This document shows, in pieces, positions 22,055 to 59,283 of a stretch of 64,000 nt of DNA (the first letter of the stretch is position 1; every line of letters starts with the position of its first letter). The notes under the pieces were generated by a model that was not told the DNA's origin, did not search any database, and was given only the letters and a program-made list of their open reading frames with translations. The position numbers and the translations under genes are program-made. This DNA comes from Strigops habroptila (taxonomy: Eukaryota > Chordata > Aves > Psittaciformes > Psittacidae): NCBI RefSeq assembly GCF_004027225.2, contig NC_044277.2, forward strand, positions 97,027,552 through 97,091,551. The letters are read 5' to 3'.

Positions 22055-23955
22055 GTGGGACCGGGACCGGGCTGGGATTAGAACTGGGACTGGGACTGGA
22101 ACTGGAAGTAGGACTGGACTGGGGCTGGGACCAGAGCTGGGACTGGGACTGGAATTAGGTCTGGGAATAGGATTGAGAATGGGACTGCGACCAGCACCGA
22201 GATTAGCATCATGGGAAGGACTGGGATTTGACTGGGACTGGGACTGGACTGGCACTAGAATTTAGAGTGAAACTGGGATTGGGACTGGCATTGATTCTGG
22301 AACTGGACTTGGTCTTGAATGGGAATGGGGACTGGGACTGGGACCAGCATTGTGGTTGATAGTGCGATTGGACTGAGACTGGGACTAAATCTGGGACTGG
22401 ATTAGGATTAGGTCTGGGATGAGGACTGAACTGGAACTGGACTGGGACTCCAAGTGGGGTTGAGATTGGGCTGCACTGGGCTGGGACTGGCACTGGGCTG
22501 GATTGGGACTGTGAGCAGAACTGGGACAGGGACTGGACTGGGAATGTGATTGGGACTGGGACTAGGAACTGGGACTCCACTGGGACTCAGCACTGAGACC
22601 AATACCAGGACTGGATCCAGAATTGGAACTGGAACTGAGAGTGAGACCGTGACTGGGACTGAGAATGAGACTGGGACTAGGATTAAACTGGACTAGCACA
22701 GGGAACTGGAGAGGAACAGGGACTGGGCTGCATTGGACTGGATTGGGACTGGGACTGAACTGGTATGAGGACTGAGGCTGGGACCGCTAGCAAGACCAAG
22801 AATGTGACTGGGACTGGGATTGGGTTGAGACTAGGACTGGGACTGGATTGGGATTAAATTGAGCTGGGACTAAACTAGGACAGAGACTGGGACTGGTCTG
22901 GGATTGGGACTAAACTGCAACTGGACTGGACTGGGACTGTGACCAGCAGTGAGACCTGCACCATGACTGGGACCAGGATTGGACTGAGATGGGAATTGGA
23001 ACTGGAACTGAGACTGGGACTGGAGTTGGGTCTGAACTGGGACTGGGACTGGAGCTGGGGCTGAACTGGACTGGGGATGGAATTGGGTCTGGGACTAAGA
23101 CTGGGACTGGGACCAGCACTGAGACCGGCATCATGCTTGGGACTGGGATTGGACTGAGGCTGAGACTGGGGCTGGGACTGGACTGGGACTGAAACTGAGA
23201 CTGGGACTGGGATTGATTCTAGGACCAGACTGAGTCTCAACTGGACTAGGACTGGACTTGGACCTGTATGGGGACAGGGATGGGTACTGGGACTGGGACC
23301 AGCATCATGGTTGGTAGCGGGATTGGACTGAGGCTGAGACTGTGACTTGGAACAGGAGCAGGACTAGGATTAGACTGGGACTGGACTGGGCCTCCAGGTG
23401 GGACTGTGACTGGATTGGGATGGACTGGGACTGGGGCCGGGACCAAGACTCGGTCTTGGACTGGGACTGAACTGGGATCAGGACTAGAACTCTACTGGGG
23501 CTGGGACAGAGGCTGGGGCTGGTCTGGTCTGGAAATTAATTGGATTGGATTGAACTGGGACTAGGACAGGAACTGGGCTGGGAATGGGACAGAATTGGAA
23601 CTGAGGTTGGACTGGGATCAGGACTAGAACCCTACTGGGGCTGTGACAGAGACTGGGACTGGTCTGGTCTGGAAACTAATTGGATTGGACCGAACTGGAA
23701 TTAGGACAGGAACTGGACTGGGAATGGGACATAACTGGGACTGAGACCAGCACCACGACCAGCACCATGATTCAAACCAGCACTGGGACTAGAACTGGGA
23801 CTGGGACCCAGCACTGGGATTGGGACCACGACTGGGGCCAGCACTGAGACTGGATCCAGGACTGGGACTGAAACTGAGACCAGCACCAGAACTGAAATAC
23901 AACAGTAGGACTGGGAGTGGAACTGGGACTAGGACTGGGCCATACTGGGACCATA
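22055..23955. repeat. 1.9-kb degenerate CTGGGA hexamer satellite
   Basis: Nearly uninterrupted GGGACTGGGACT variants with scattered GGGACCAGCACTGAGACC and ATCATG-containing sub-blocks that recur (near 22200, 22345, 22955, 23125, 23305, 23755), so a larger unit is superimposed on the hexamer. It is strongly purine-biased on the + strand. Val-Pro/Ser-Pro frames on the minus strand come from the repeat. Confidence 0.9.
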
Positions 23956-24239
23956 CTGGGAGCTCTGGGGCCCGTTCCAGCCATTAAGCAGGATGGGGCA
24001 CCGGGGGGCGGCTGCTGCTGCTGGGGTGAGGGGAGGGAAGGGGGAGAAGTGAGTGGGGGAGCAGACGGTCCCTGTGCACAGTGGGGCTGAGGTATCCCCA
24101 GTGGAGAGCACCCAGCACAGGGGGACACAGACCTGTGCTCCATGGGCCCTGCCCCAGCCGGACCACTCAGGCCTCAGGGGGATCCCGAACCCAACCGTCC
24201 AGCCGTGCCCTGACCCTGCATGACCCCACATGACCCCAC

Positions 24240-24905
24240 ATGACCTGGCTGGCACTTGAGTTGTCCTGGTGTCCCAGCATCCTGACATCCCAGTATTCTG
24301 GTGCCCAGGCATCCTGGTGTCCCAGCATTCTGGTGTCCCAGTATCCTGGTATTGCAGCATCCTGGGATCCCAGTGTCCCAGTATCCTGGTATTGCAGCAT
24401 CCTGGGATCCCAGTGTCCCAGCATCCTAGTGTCCTCGGCATCCCAGAGTCCCCACATCACGGCATCCCAGTGTCCTGGTGTCCCAGTGCCCTGGTGCCCC
24501 ACATCACGGCACCCCGGCACCCCAGCATCCCAATGTCTCAGTGTCCACGTATCCTGGTGTCCCAGCATCCTGATGCTCCCATATCCTGGTGTCCAAGCAT
24601 CCTGGTGTCCCAGCATCCCATTGTCCCAGCATCTTTGTATTGCAGCATCCTGGGATCTCAGTGTCCCACCATCCTGGTGTTACAGCATCATGGCGTCCTC
24701 GTCATCTGAGTATTCTGGTGTCCCAGCATCCTGGCATCCTTGGCATCCCAGTGTCCTGGCGTCCCAGCATCCCAATGCCTCAGTGTCCCAGCATCCTGGT
24801 GTCCCAGCATCCTGGCATCCTTGGCATCCCGGCATCCTTGGCATCCCAGCGTCTCCACATCCCAGCATCCCAGTGTCCTGGTGTCCCAGTGTCCCACCTG
24901 CCGGG
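24240..24905. repeat. Minisatellite CATCCCAGTGTCCTGGTGTCCCAG type
   Basis: About 650 bp of 12- and 24-bp units (CATCCTGGTGTCCCAG and relatives) in higher-order blocks; one 41-bp block is duplicated exactly around 24340-24420. It ends about 900 bp upstream of the KCNH2 start codon. Confidence 0.9.
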
Positions 24906-24959
24906 CTTGTGGCCTTGCTGAAGGAAGGGCGGGCGGGGAGCGGGTGGGGAGCAGGCGGA

Positions 24960-50699
<25,740 letters not shown>

Positions 50700-51765
50700 T
50701 GCGCAGGGACGGGGCCGGGACCCCCGGCGCGACGGGACGCGGGATCCCCGTCCCCAGGACGCTGGCCGGGCCGGCGGGACCCAGGCCGCCGTCCCCCACG
50801 GACAATCCTTCCCTTCTCCCTCCCTCCCGCCGCGGGAGCCCCTCGGCACCCCCCGTTAGCTGGCCTAACCCGGGGGGCCAGGCCCCCCCTGCCCCGCGGC
50901 TCGGCTGGCCGGACTGTCGGATGCGTGCTGCTCTCCGCCTCCCCATCCTCCTCCTCCTCCTCCTCCTCCCGGTAGTGCCGCAGCCCCTGCCCCAGCCAGA
51001 CCCCCGCGGCCAGAGGCAGCGCGGCGGTGGGGGGAGGTTGCACGGGGGTGCGCACGCGTGTGTGTGCGTGTGTCATGCGTGTGTCATGCGTGTTTACGTG
51101 TGCTGCGGGTCTGCCTGCCTGCGCTCGCCCCATGTGCGTGCATGTGTGTTTGTGTGCGTGCCCGTGTCCGGGGGGGGGCCTCAACCTGCTGCTCCCCTGT
51201 GCCCCTCCACACGTGTGTGTCTGTATGTACGTCTGCCCCAACCGCGCTTCCCGCCCGCCGTGGCACGCGTGTGCATGCATATGCAAGTGCACACCGCGTG
51301 CGCTGAGCCACAGCACGGGGCGGGGGTGCCGTGTCCCCCCCTGTCTGTGTCCTGGCTGGGGTGACCCTGTAGCTGGGGGTGTCTGTGTGTGTACCTGGGG
51401 CAGTGGCGGGGTCCCCTCCCCGCACCACCCACCGGTGCCCCCCAGTCCCCGGCTGCTCCCCAGCACAACCAGTGGCACAGGGCAGGGGGTGCAGCCCCCC
51501 AGCATCGCCCCAGCTCACGTGCCACTCCACGCACAGAGAAGGGGACGCCGCGGTAGGGAGGGGGCACAGGCAGGGCCGGGGTTGGGGGGCTCCTGCCCAC
51601 CCACCACCCATCCACCTCCCCAGCTGCTCGCCCCGTAGCGTGTGCCGTGTTCGTGCCGTTGTCCCGTAGCCGGGCGCCGCGTGTGCCCGCCCCGCCGTTT
51701 CACACTGCCCTGCATGTTGCCTTCCGCGGTAGGTGCCCCCCCAATAAACCGGACGGACACCCCGG
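50700..51765 (+). other. KCNH2: KCNH2 3' UTR
   Basis: About 1 kb from the stop codon to the poly(A) signal. It includes a CTC run (50945-50970) and a TG/CGTG-rich simple repeat (51045-51290). No conserved coding sequence. Confidence 0.8.
51743..51748 (+). terminator. KCNH2: Poly(A) signal AATAAA of KCNH2
   Basis: Canonical AATAAA about 1.04 kb after the stop codon. The AOC1 3' end on the other strand is about 300 bp further on. Confidence 0.85.
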
Positions 51766-52092
51766 CTCTGTGTGCGCCTGTGCCGCAGGATGGGGACACG
51801 GCAAAGCTGTGACACCGCCACGGGGACGGGATAGGCAGCACCCCATGGGAGATGCAGGATGGGGGCATGGTGCCATGGAGTGACACCAGTGCACACCCCC
51901 TAGGGGACAGGGACAAAGGCCAGGAGCATGGTGCAGGGTGGGGAACCTTGAACGATGGTGGAATTAAATATTGCAACAGCCGATTGGCGGGATGTGATGT
52001 TCCCGGTGCCCAGGCCAGCTGCACTGCCCACGGCAGTGCCAGGGCTGCCGTATGGCCCATGCAGGGATGGGGCCAGAGGAGGTGGCATCGCC

Positions 52093-52098
52093 TTTACT
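52093..52098 (-). terminator. AOC1: Probable variant poly(A) signal AGTAAA of AOC1
   Basis: On the minus strand AGTAAA lies about 85 nt after the AOC1 stop; no AATAAA is nearer. The bases around it (AGTAAAGG) resemble the NOS3 signal. Confidence 0.5.
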
Positions 52099-52183
52099 GA
52101 GCCCAGAACACGGCAGGTGCTGCACTGCCTGATGTCCCCGTGGCACAGGGTGTCCCCAGTGCCGCCACCAGTGCTGTGGCTGG

Positions 52184-55100
52184 TCACTCCTGCCGGTAGG
52201 TGCCATTGTAGGTGAAGGGCTCCGGCGCGATGCAGGGGCCGGGGCTGGCGGGTGCCCAGCGCTGGATCTCAACGTGGGAGAAGGTGGGGGGGTCCAGGGG
52301 GCGGACGATGACGGGGCTGCGCGAGGCCACCGAGGGGTCCTCGTCAAAAAAGTTGAAGGGACGCAGGAAGAAGCCAACGGCGTTGCCAGGCGTGGCCGTG
52401 TTGGGGATGTCCTCGGCGTGCGGGATGTGCAGGAAGCCCACGGTCACCCAGGCCACCAGGTCCTGTGTGGATGAGACCGTGGACATCAGGGGGGCACAGT
52501 GGACCCCCCATGAGTGCCAGTGGGGCCTGGCAGCCCCCCCCAGCTCCATCCCCATGTTGTCACCTGGTCGTCGATGTTCTCGTTGTCGCGAATGAAGCCC
52601 TCGAAGTTGACCAAGGGCTCCCAGGGATCGTTCTGGGCATAGATGCTGCTGCTGCTGGGCTCGTTCTCATGGTGCCTCGTCACAGCCAGGTGGTACCTGA
52701 GTGGGATAGGGCAGGATCAGGCCCCTCAATGGCACTGAGGGCAGGATCCATCTCCCACCCCTGCCTGGGCCACCCACCATACAATTGCGTTGGGGTACCC
52801 AGGGCTGACAGGGAGTCCTGGCATGGACCAGCTCTTGGGGGCTTAGTGTGGCAATGCGCACTGGTGCGGCTACCGCTGCATCCCCGCTGTGCCAGGCGAG
52901 GGGGCCCCAGCCCCCACAACTGGGGTGCTCATAGTGCCCCTTGGGTGTATGTTGCTGCCTGCTCTGGGGTGCCATGTTGGGAATGGGGGTCTCTACTGGG
53001 GTCACCCAGCAGTGACCATGACCATGACCGTGACTCCTCAGCCTGCAGAACTGGGAGCGGATGGCACAAGGGAAGGTGCCAACACTGTGGCCACGACATG
53101 GCTGGGCAGATAGTGGGTCTGGCCATAGCCATATCCTGGTTCTGGGGCCCCCACCTGCCCCAGGAGACTCCCTCCTCCTCCTGCCACCCGCGCGGCAGCA
53201 CGGGCCCGGCATGGGAGCTGTGCTGGATGCGGTAGCTGCGTGCATGGCCCCAGCGGTTGCGCCGGCGCGGGTTGTAGAAGAGCAGGTAGCGTGGCAGCAC
53301 CGTGCCAAAGGGGAAGGCGGCCTGGCGCTCTCTGTGGCGGGGCTGCCGGTGCAGCCAGGGCTGCACCACGCGGGCGCCTGGGCTCCAGGGGTTGGAGATG
53401 TTCTCGAAGCGTATGTCCATCGTCTCGAAGCTGTTGCCGGTGCCTGCAAGCAGAGAGGCTGTGAGATGCGGCTGGGACCCCGCAAAGGTGCCACCATGGC
53501 TGGGGGACACCTTCAGAGGGTCTGTGCTGTGCCCAGGCAGCGGCACTCCCCTGGGATGAGCCTCCCAGTCCCCCAGGTCAACACGTGGGGTCTGGTCCCA
53601 CCACCCAGCGCCCGCCCCATAGCTGGGGGGCAGCGGGGTGCTGCACCTGCTATGTCCAGGTCCACCTTGTAGTGCACAAGGTGGGTGTGGAGGTTGCCCA
53701 GGACGTGGCTGTGAACGCGGCTGCCGTAGCGCCGGCCCCGTGGCGTGTAGAAGGTGGCGTGGATGAAGCCGGTGGCATGGACCTTGGCCTCCATCACGCC
53801 GTTGGGGTAGAGGAGGAAGTCCCAGATGTAGTCATAGTTGTAGACAGTGGAGGTGGTGCGCAGGACCAGCGCATGCCCCTCCAGGCCAGCGTAGAAGTGG
53901 AACCCCCCCTGGAAGTCACTATCGAAGTGGCGGCGGAGCGGGACGCCGGTGGGCAGCTCAAAGATGCATATGGCACGCGGGAAGCGCACGGGCCCATCGG
54001 CATCATAGAAGTGGTGCACATCCAGATAGGTGGCCGTCTCGGGGCAGTCGATGCCACGGGCCAGCTCATAGGTGACGGCGCCCATGCCCCAGCCGGCATC
54101 CATGTACTTGGTCTGCATGGCGGCCGGCGTGTGGCCACCGTAGAAGGCGATGGCCTCCTGCACGCTCACCTCGTAGGCCAGGCGCTCCCCATTGAAGCGC
54201 AGGTCGAAGAGCTGGAGCCCGGCAGAGGAGCGCAGGCGGAAAGCCATGCTCCATCCGCTGTACTCCAGCTGGTTGCCGCGCACCTGGTACCGCCGGCCCT
54301 GGGGCTCGCACACCTTGGCCCCATGCACCCCGGTGGGGGTGCCGGTGGTGAAGCGCCCGCGAGGCTCGTAGCTGGAGAAGAGCTGTCGTGAGGGGGGCTC
54401 CGGCAGCCGCACCACCGCCAGCGTGCCGCGCTCATAGCGCTCAGCCAGCTCCTGCGGGCTGGAGAAGTAGCGCCCGTTGTACCAGAGCCGCTGCACTGCC
54501 CAGAGCTGCGGGTCGGGGTCCCGGTGGTCCACCAGCACCTCCAGCCCCACCGGGTGCAGAAAGAAGCCCTCCACGAAGCGCTGCAGCACCAGCCAGCTCA
54601 GGCGCTCGCCAGACGCCAGCCCCCGCGGCGCGATGTCCGTGAAGGTCAGGCAGCGCTGGGAGCAGTTGTGGAACCAGAAGCCAGTGGTGTCGCGCAGCAG
54701 CTGGTGGAGCGGCTCCATCGCCTGCGCCAGCACGCCATGCAGCAGCTCGTACTCCAGCTGCGTCATGGGCCGTGCGGTGAAGGGGACGGTGCGGCCGCCC
54801 TTGAACTGCAGCGGCCGGTACGAGCTGGGCCGGGGCAGGGGCCCCACAACGAATTCGGTGATGTTGGGCTCTGCTTGCCCACCAAAGAAGACGATGGCCC
54901 GAGCCTGGCGCCGGGGCCGGGGTCCACCATGGTCCAGGTAGCGCAGGGCCAGCCGCTTCTTGGGGGGCAGCAGCTCCACCAGGAAAAGCGTGTTCTTGGC
55001 CAGGGGCCCTCCGCGGCTCGGGGACAGCCCCAGCTCTGGGCGGCTCATGAGGAAGGTCCGCACAGCATGCAGCTCTGCTGCAGACAGGTCAGCGAAGATT

Positions 55101-55207
55101 AAAGCCTTGTCTGGAGGCAGCACGGTGGGGCCAGCACTGGGGTTGGGGCCAGAGCCGGCCACCATGCCCAGTATGGGCAGTGCCCAGGTGAGTCGGAGCA
55201 GCCACAT
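52184..55207 (-). CDS. AOC1: Amine oxidase, copper-containing 1 (diamine oxidase)
   Basis: Four coding exons in gene order: 55207-53647, 53443-53155, 52696-52564, 52462-52184; 753 aa (human 751, same exon plan). The secreted homodimer oxidises histamine and putrescine with Cu2+ and a topaquinone made from its own Tyr. Seen: an N-terminal signal peptide ([20 protein letters not shown]); catalytic base Asp370 in YMDAGWGMG; topaquinone Tyr458 in [13 protein letters not shown]; copper His507 and His509 in NLHTHLVHY; the HIPH motif (673-676) with the third copper His; C-terminal [10 protein letters not shown]. An acceptor lies 11 nt upstream of the ATG (exon to 55218), so a non-coding first exon exists. 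AOC1 rather than AOC2/3 follows from position next to KCNH2 and from sequence; there is no N-terminal membrane anchor beyond the signal peptide. Confidence 0.96.
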
Positions 55208-55218
55208 CCTTGGGGGAC

Positions 55219-56350
55219 CTGGGACAGAGGGAGCTGTGGGCCGTGGGGCTGTGGCCTGCCTGCGGCCGCAGTGACCAGTGCCAGCCACGGCACAGAGAGC
55301 AGGTGATCCCACATCCCTGCTGCAGACCAAGGCACTTGCCCTGGTTGTTCCCCACCAGCAGCTGCTGGCAGTGCCAAACCCCAGCACGGCACATGCTGTC
55401 CCATCCTGCAATGCTGTGCCAGTGAGGCAGGCCATGCACCATGCCACGCCGTACCGGCTCTCCCGTCCCAGGGAGCATGGACCCCTTTGAGTGTGGCACC
55501 AGTCTCATGGGAGCCACCAACCCCTAGGGATACTGGGGGAGCCATTGTGATCCTGAGGGTCCTCTCCACCAGCACCCCATTCAGTGCCCACCGTTCCTCA
55601 GGCTGAGGGTGCTTGAGGCAATGGGCACACGGTAACACCCCAAAATGGCCAGAGCCCACCCTGATGTGGCAGCTTTGGCTGGGGGGGTCACTGGCTGGTG
55701 GGTCAGGAAGGCATGGAGGGGGCCTGCCCTGTTCTGGGACAGACGGTGCCTCTGACCTCAGCCGTCAGAACCACGGCACTACTGAACCCCCATGGATGCC
55801 ACCGCTGTGGGGCTGTTCCCCCCAATCCCACTGGTTACCAGACCCCTGTGTCACTCCAGAAGCAGGTTGACAGCAGTGGAGGCCCCGGGGGGGGGGGGGG
55901 GCGCCACCTTGCAGGGCCGCTGCGGGACCCCGACCCCGGATTGAGTTCCCTCCCAGTGCAGACAGTGCGAGCCCTCGGGTGGGACCCCGGGGTCCCGAGT
56001 CCCGGAGAGCAGCTCCCCCCGCCCCCCGCGACCTCCCGGTCCCCCCCTCACCTGCCCGCGCTCTGGAGCCCGGCCTGTGTGCACTGCCCGCCCGTTCCAC
56101 TCCCCTCCGTCCCGTCCCGTCCCGTCCCGTGCCGTCCCGCCCCCCCGGGGTCAAGGCTGCGGCCGCCCGTTCCCGCCCCCTAGGGGATCCCCCCCCAGCA
56201 CGGGTTTCCCACGCCCCCCCCCCCCGTTCTGCGCCCTCCACTCCGCACCTGCGCGTTCCAACGCCGCTCGCCGCCGCGCTCCCGACACGCCAATGCGGGG
56301 GGGGTGTTGCGGGGAGGGGCCCCACGCGTGGGGTGGGCGAGAGGTACCCC
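55219..56350 (-). promoter_or_regulatory. AOC1: AOC1 5' intron, probable non-coding exon 1 and CpG promoter
   Basis: On the minus strand a strong donor (gggcag then gtgagg) has its last exonic base at 56052, in a CpG island (55880-56350) with CCGTC repeats at 56105-56135. Splicing from there to the acceptor at 55218/55219 would make a short non-coding first exon. No TATA box is evident. Confidence 0.45.
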
Positions 56351-56760
56351 GGGACCCGGCACTGGGGACCGGGCAGACCCGCCTCAGCACTCCGAGGGTT
56401 CCCCCATCCCCCCCGCGCTGGGGATGTGGGTGCTGCCCCCCCCACCATCACCCCCATGCGTGGGGCTGCAGGCTGGGCCCTTGCAGGTTAATGAACACCC
56501 GGCGCAGCCCCCGGCCCCGCAGCCGCCCGGTCGTTACCCCCTCTCTGCCCCAGGATGCTGCTGGTCACGGCCTCACCGGGATCAAACTCCAGGGACAGGA
56601 GATAGTGGCACTGGGATGGACCCACGCAGGACCGCAGCCACAGTGCCCCTCTGCACAGCGGTGTCAGACCCTGCCCAGCATGGGGGGACACTGGAGGGTG
56701 GACCCAGAGCTGGGATGCATCCACCGAGTGTCCCCCGTACTCCTGGAGCTGTGCTGTAGA
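56350..56760. other. GC-rich intergenic sequence, no gene seen
   Basis: No exon of a known family and no repeat of note. Confidence 0.5.
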
Positions 56761-56890
56761 GCGAGGCCATGGCATGGCATGCCACGGCATGGCATGGCAC
56801 GGCACAGCATGGAATGGCATGGAATGGCATAGTATGGTGCAGCATGGCGTGGTACAGTGCAGCATGGCATAGCAAGGTGCAGCATGGCAT
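56760..56890. repeat. GGCAT pentamer microsatellite
   Basis: About 25 units of GGCAT/GGAAT/AGCAT in tandem. Confidence 0.92.
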
Positions 56891-57230
56891 GTCAAAAAGT
56901 GCTCTGCAGCACCTGATTTTGGGAAGAGCTGCTGGGCACTGGTGGTGACAGTATTGAGAGTGCTGGAAAACATGGTGGTTTGGCTTTGTGCCAGAAGCTG
57001 GACTGGGGTCACTGCCCCAACAACCCCTGGCATAGTGGGGAAGGCTGTCATGGAGAAAAGCCAGCCAGCCAGTATTGCTGGGCTGCAGGGAAGCCAGAGG
57101 AAGCTTGGGGACTTCCAGGGGTGCCAGTGCCAAGGGGCCACGTCTAAGCATGGAGTGTGGAGCTAGCATGTGGCACCGGACCCCTGGCCCTGGGGCGGCT
57201 GCAGGTGGCTCTACACCATGGTGAGGCCTC
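56891..57230. other. Unique intergenic sequence, no gene seen
   Basis: Open frames on the minus strand here show no recognisable domain, splice context or codon bias. Confidence 0.5.
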
Positions 57231-57234
57231 TGCT

Positions 57235-57725
57235 TGTTCCTCCTATACCCATCCCCATGGCAACGCAGCCTATATCCCTCTGGTACCCATGGCTACACCC
57301 CAACCCCCATGGCAATGCGTACCTGACCCCCCCCCATCCCTACAGCAGCACCACATCCTCATAGCAACACACTCCCCACCCTTCCAGTGGTACTCGTGGC
57401 TGCACCCCATCCCCATAGCAATGTCTCCATGACTCCCCATCCCCATGATTACATCCTGTCCCCACGGCAACGTCTCCAGGACCCCCCCATTCCTACAGCG
57501 ACACCCCATCCCCATGGTAACGTACCCCCTGTCCCGTCACTCCATCCCCATGGCAACGCGTCCCTGCACCGCCACCTCTTCCCCCGCTGTTCCCATGGCA
57601 ACACCTCCCCTTAGCCCCGCCCCCCCAACAGCAACGCCTCCTCGGTCACCATAGCAACCACCCCCCCCAATCGCACCGCTCTCATTGGCCTGGCAGAGCG
57701 TCCGCCGTCGCCATGGCAACCCAGC
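57235..57725. promoter_or_regulatory. Array of RFX/X-box-like sites ending in a promoter-like X-box
   Basis: About eleven copies of CCATGGCAAC or CCATAGCAAC at 30-50-bp spacing within CCCCATCCC-type repeat sequence. The last, GTCGCCATGGCAAC at 57707-57720, matches the palindromic RFX X-box at 13 of 14 bases; an inverted CCAAT box lies 20 bp upstream (57684-57688). X-box plus CCAAT is the usual layout of ciliary gene promoters. No supported gene follows. Confidence 0.4.
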
Positions 57726-59155
57726 CTGAGCGGGATGCGGGGTACCCCGGGACACCCCGGCCCCGGGGCACAGCAGGAGCTGGGCTGGGCTGTGCACGGG
57801 AGGGCCGGCCCGGCCTGCCCGCACCCCGCCATCGTGAGCGAGGGGCCCAAGGGAGCAGGGAACCCCCTCGCCCCCCCACATCGTTCTCCACGGTTATCAC
57901 TGGGAGGTGTAGGGTCACTGCAGCCGTGGTCCTTGAGGAAGGACAGGAAACGCAGGGAAGTTCCTGGGGGGGGTAAAAGATCTTCCTTGAAAGCCAGAGC
58001 CCCAGAAGGCACCAGCGAATGTGGCAGACAGGCTGGGTGCCATCGCTGGTGACACAGGAGGGCACAAGGACCCCTTCCGAGCAGAACGGCTTCACCAGGA
58101 GCATCTTGGCAGCGACAGAAACTCTTCCTAAACCCACATGGCTGTTAAAAGCATCGTCTTTGCGGTTTTATTGGCAGTACCAAGGCAAAGCCGTGGCTGT
58201 AGAGTGCTTTAGCAGCAGCTTAAAAACAGAAGTGCAGAGACAGTAATTCCTCATCAGTGACCCTGATTGCTCCCAAAGCATGGGATCATTTATCATCGCA
58301 GCTCCAGCAGAGCCACTGGGTTATAAACTCAGCCTCCCTGAGGATTTGGGAACCTGTTCTTGTTTTAAAAGAAGAATTCTTCCATTTCTATAAGAGGAAA
58401 CCACACGGGGATGCCTGGAATCAAAGGAGCCTTTGAAACAAAACCTCCGAGCGGGTGTTTATGTCTCACAGCGGATTATCAGCCACACGCAGAGTGTGGC
58501 GCAGATGATAAATGGCTGTGGGAGAGCAGAGGCCGGTGCTTCCTCTTGCTGGGCAGCAACCGGGGCAGAGCTCGTGGCATTGACGCCAAAGGAGAGGCAA
58601 GAGGAAGGCTGAGAGGTGAAGGAAACAGCTGAGGTGGCTGGATAAACCTGATAGCTGAAGCCTGCGGAGGTTAGGGAGTGTGCTGTGGTGGGAGGGGTTT
58701 ATCCATGCAGGTTTTATCCTTCTCTATCCAGAAACAGGCTGCAGGGGGGATGTGTAGAGCAGGAAACCATGTTTCACAGTGCAGCCAGCGAATGGTTCCC
58801 AGCCTCCTGCACACCCCAGCAGCATGAGCAGACGTGTGATGGGGTAACCCGCGTCCTCGATGTCTCCTGGATCAGCGGTGGGGAGTCAGGAAGAGGGTCT
58901 TGAGCCATCCATCATGGTCCCGCACTGCACCTCAGCAGCTCACCCTCAGGCATGGCGGGTGTAGGTGTCCTCCCCAGAGATAACCTAGGGTGCCCTCCTG
59001 CAGGAGGAGGAACCACCAGGGAAAGGATAAGAGAATCCATCGGTGTTGCACGTGTCATCCACATTATTTCTGTCCCTGGGGAGCACGACGGTGCCGCTAC
59101 CATGACGCTGAACCGGCCCAACACCTCTTGTTCTGTTTCTGAAGGCACCAATCAG
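57726..59155. other. Intergenic sequence of lower GC, no gene supported
   Basis: GC falls sharply from about 57900 onward. Short frames (for example 57713-57976) show no homology I recognise. No repeat recognised. Confidence 0.45.
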
Positions 59156-59157
59156 AC

Positions 59158-59283
59158 ACCCAGGTTGGACGGGGCTTGGAGCAACCTGCTCTAGTGGAAG
59201 GTGTCCCTGCCCATGGCAGGGGGTTGGAACTGGATGAGCTTTAAGGTTCTTTCCAACTCAAACCATTCTGTGATTCTACGAAC
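59158..59283 (+). mobile_element. CR1 LINE 3' fragment, plus strand
   Basis: It starts CCAGGTTGGACGGGGCTTGG and ends CATTCTGTGATTCTACGA. Severely 5'-truncated. It is very similar to the copies at 42980-43252 and 61533-62030, so the same CR1 subfamily. Confidence 0.92.

Noticed and set aside
22380-22420. GGGATTAGG words suggesting interstitial telomere sequence
   Set aside because: They are isolated variants of the CTGGGA hexamer; no TTAGGG run exists.
22025-23446. Val-Pro/Ser-Pro repeat proteins on the minus strand
   Set aside because: Direct translation of the CTGGGA satellite; hexamer periodicity keeps frames open.
24240-24905. Regularly spaced direct repeats resembling a CRISPR array
   Set aside because: Units are contiguous and degenerate with no unique spacers, and the context is a vertebrate genome.
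53585-55274. Long + strand frames of 268 and 192 aa
   Set aside because: Shadows of the AOC1 exon 1 coding strand; GC-rich third positions keep antisense frames open.
57713-57976. An 87-codon frame starting at the X-box-like promoter
   Set aside because: No recognised family, no codon bias, no clear splice partner; kept only as a regulatory observation.
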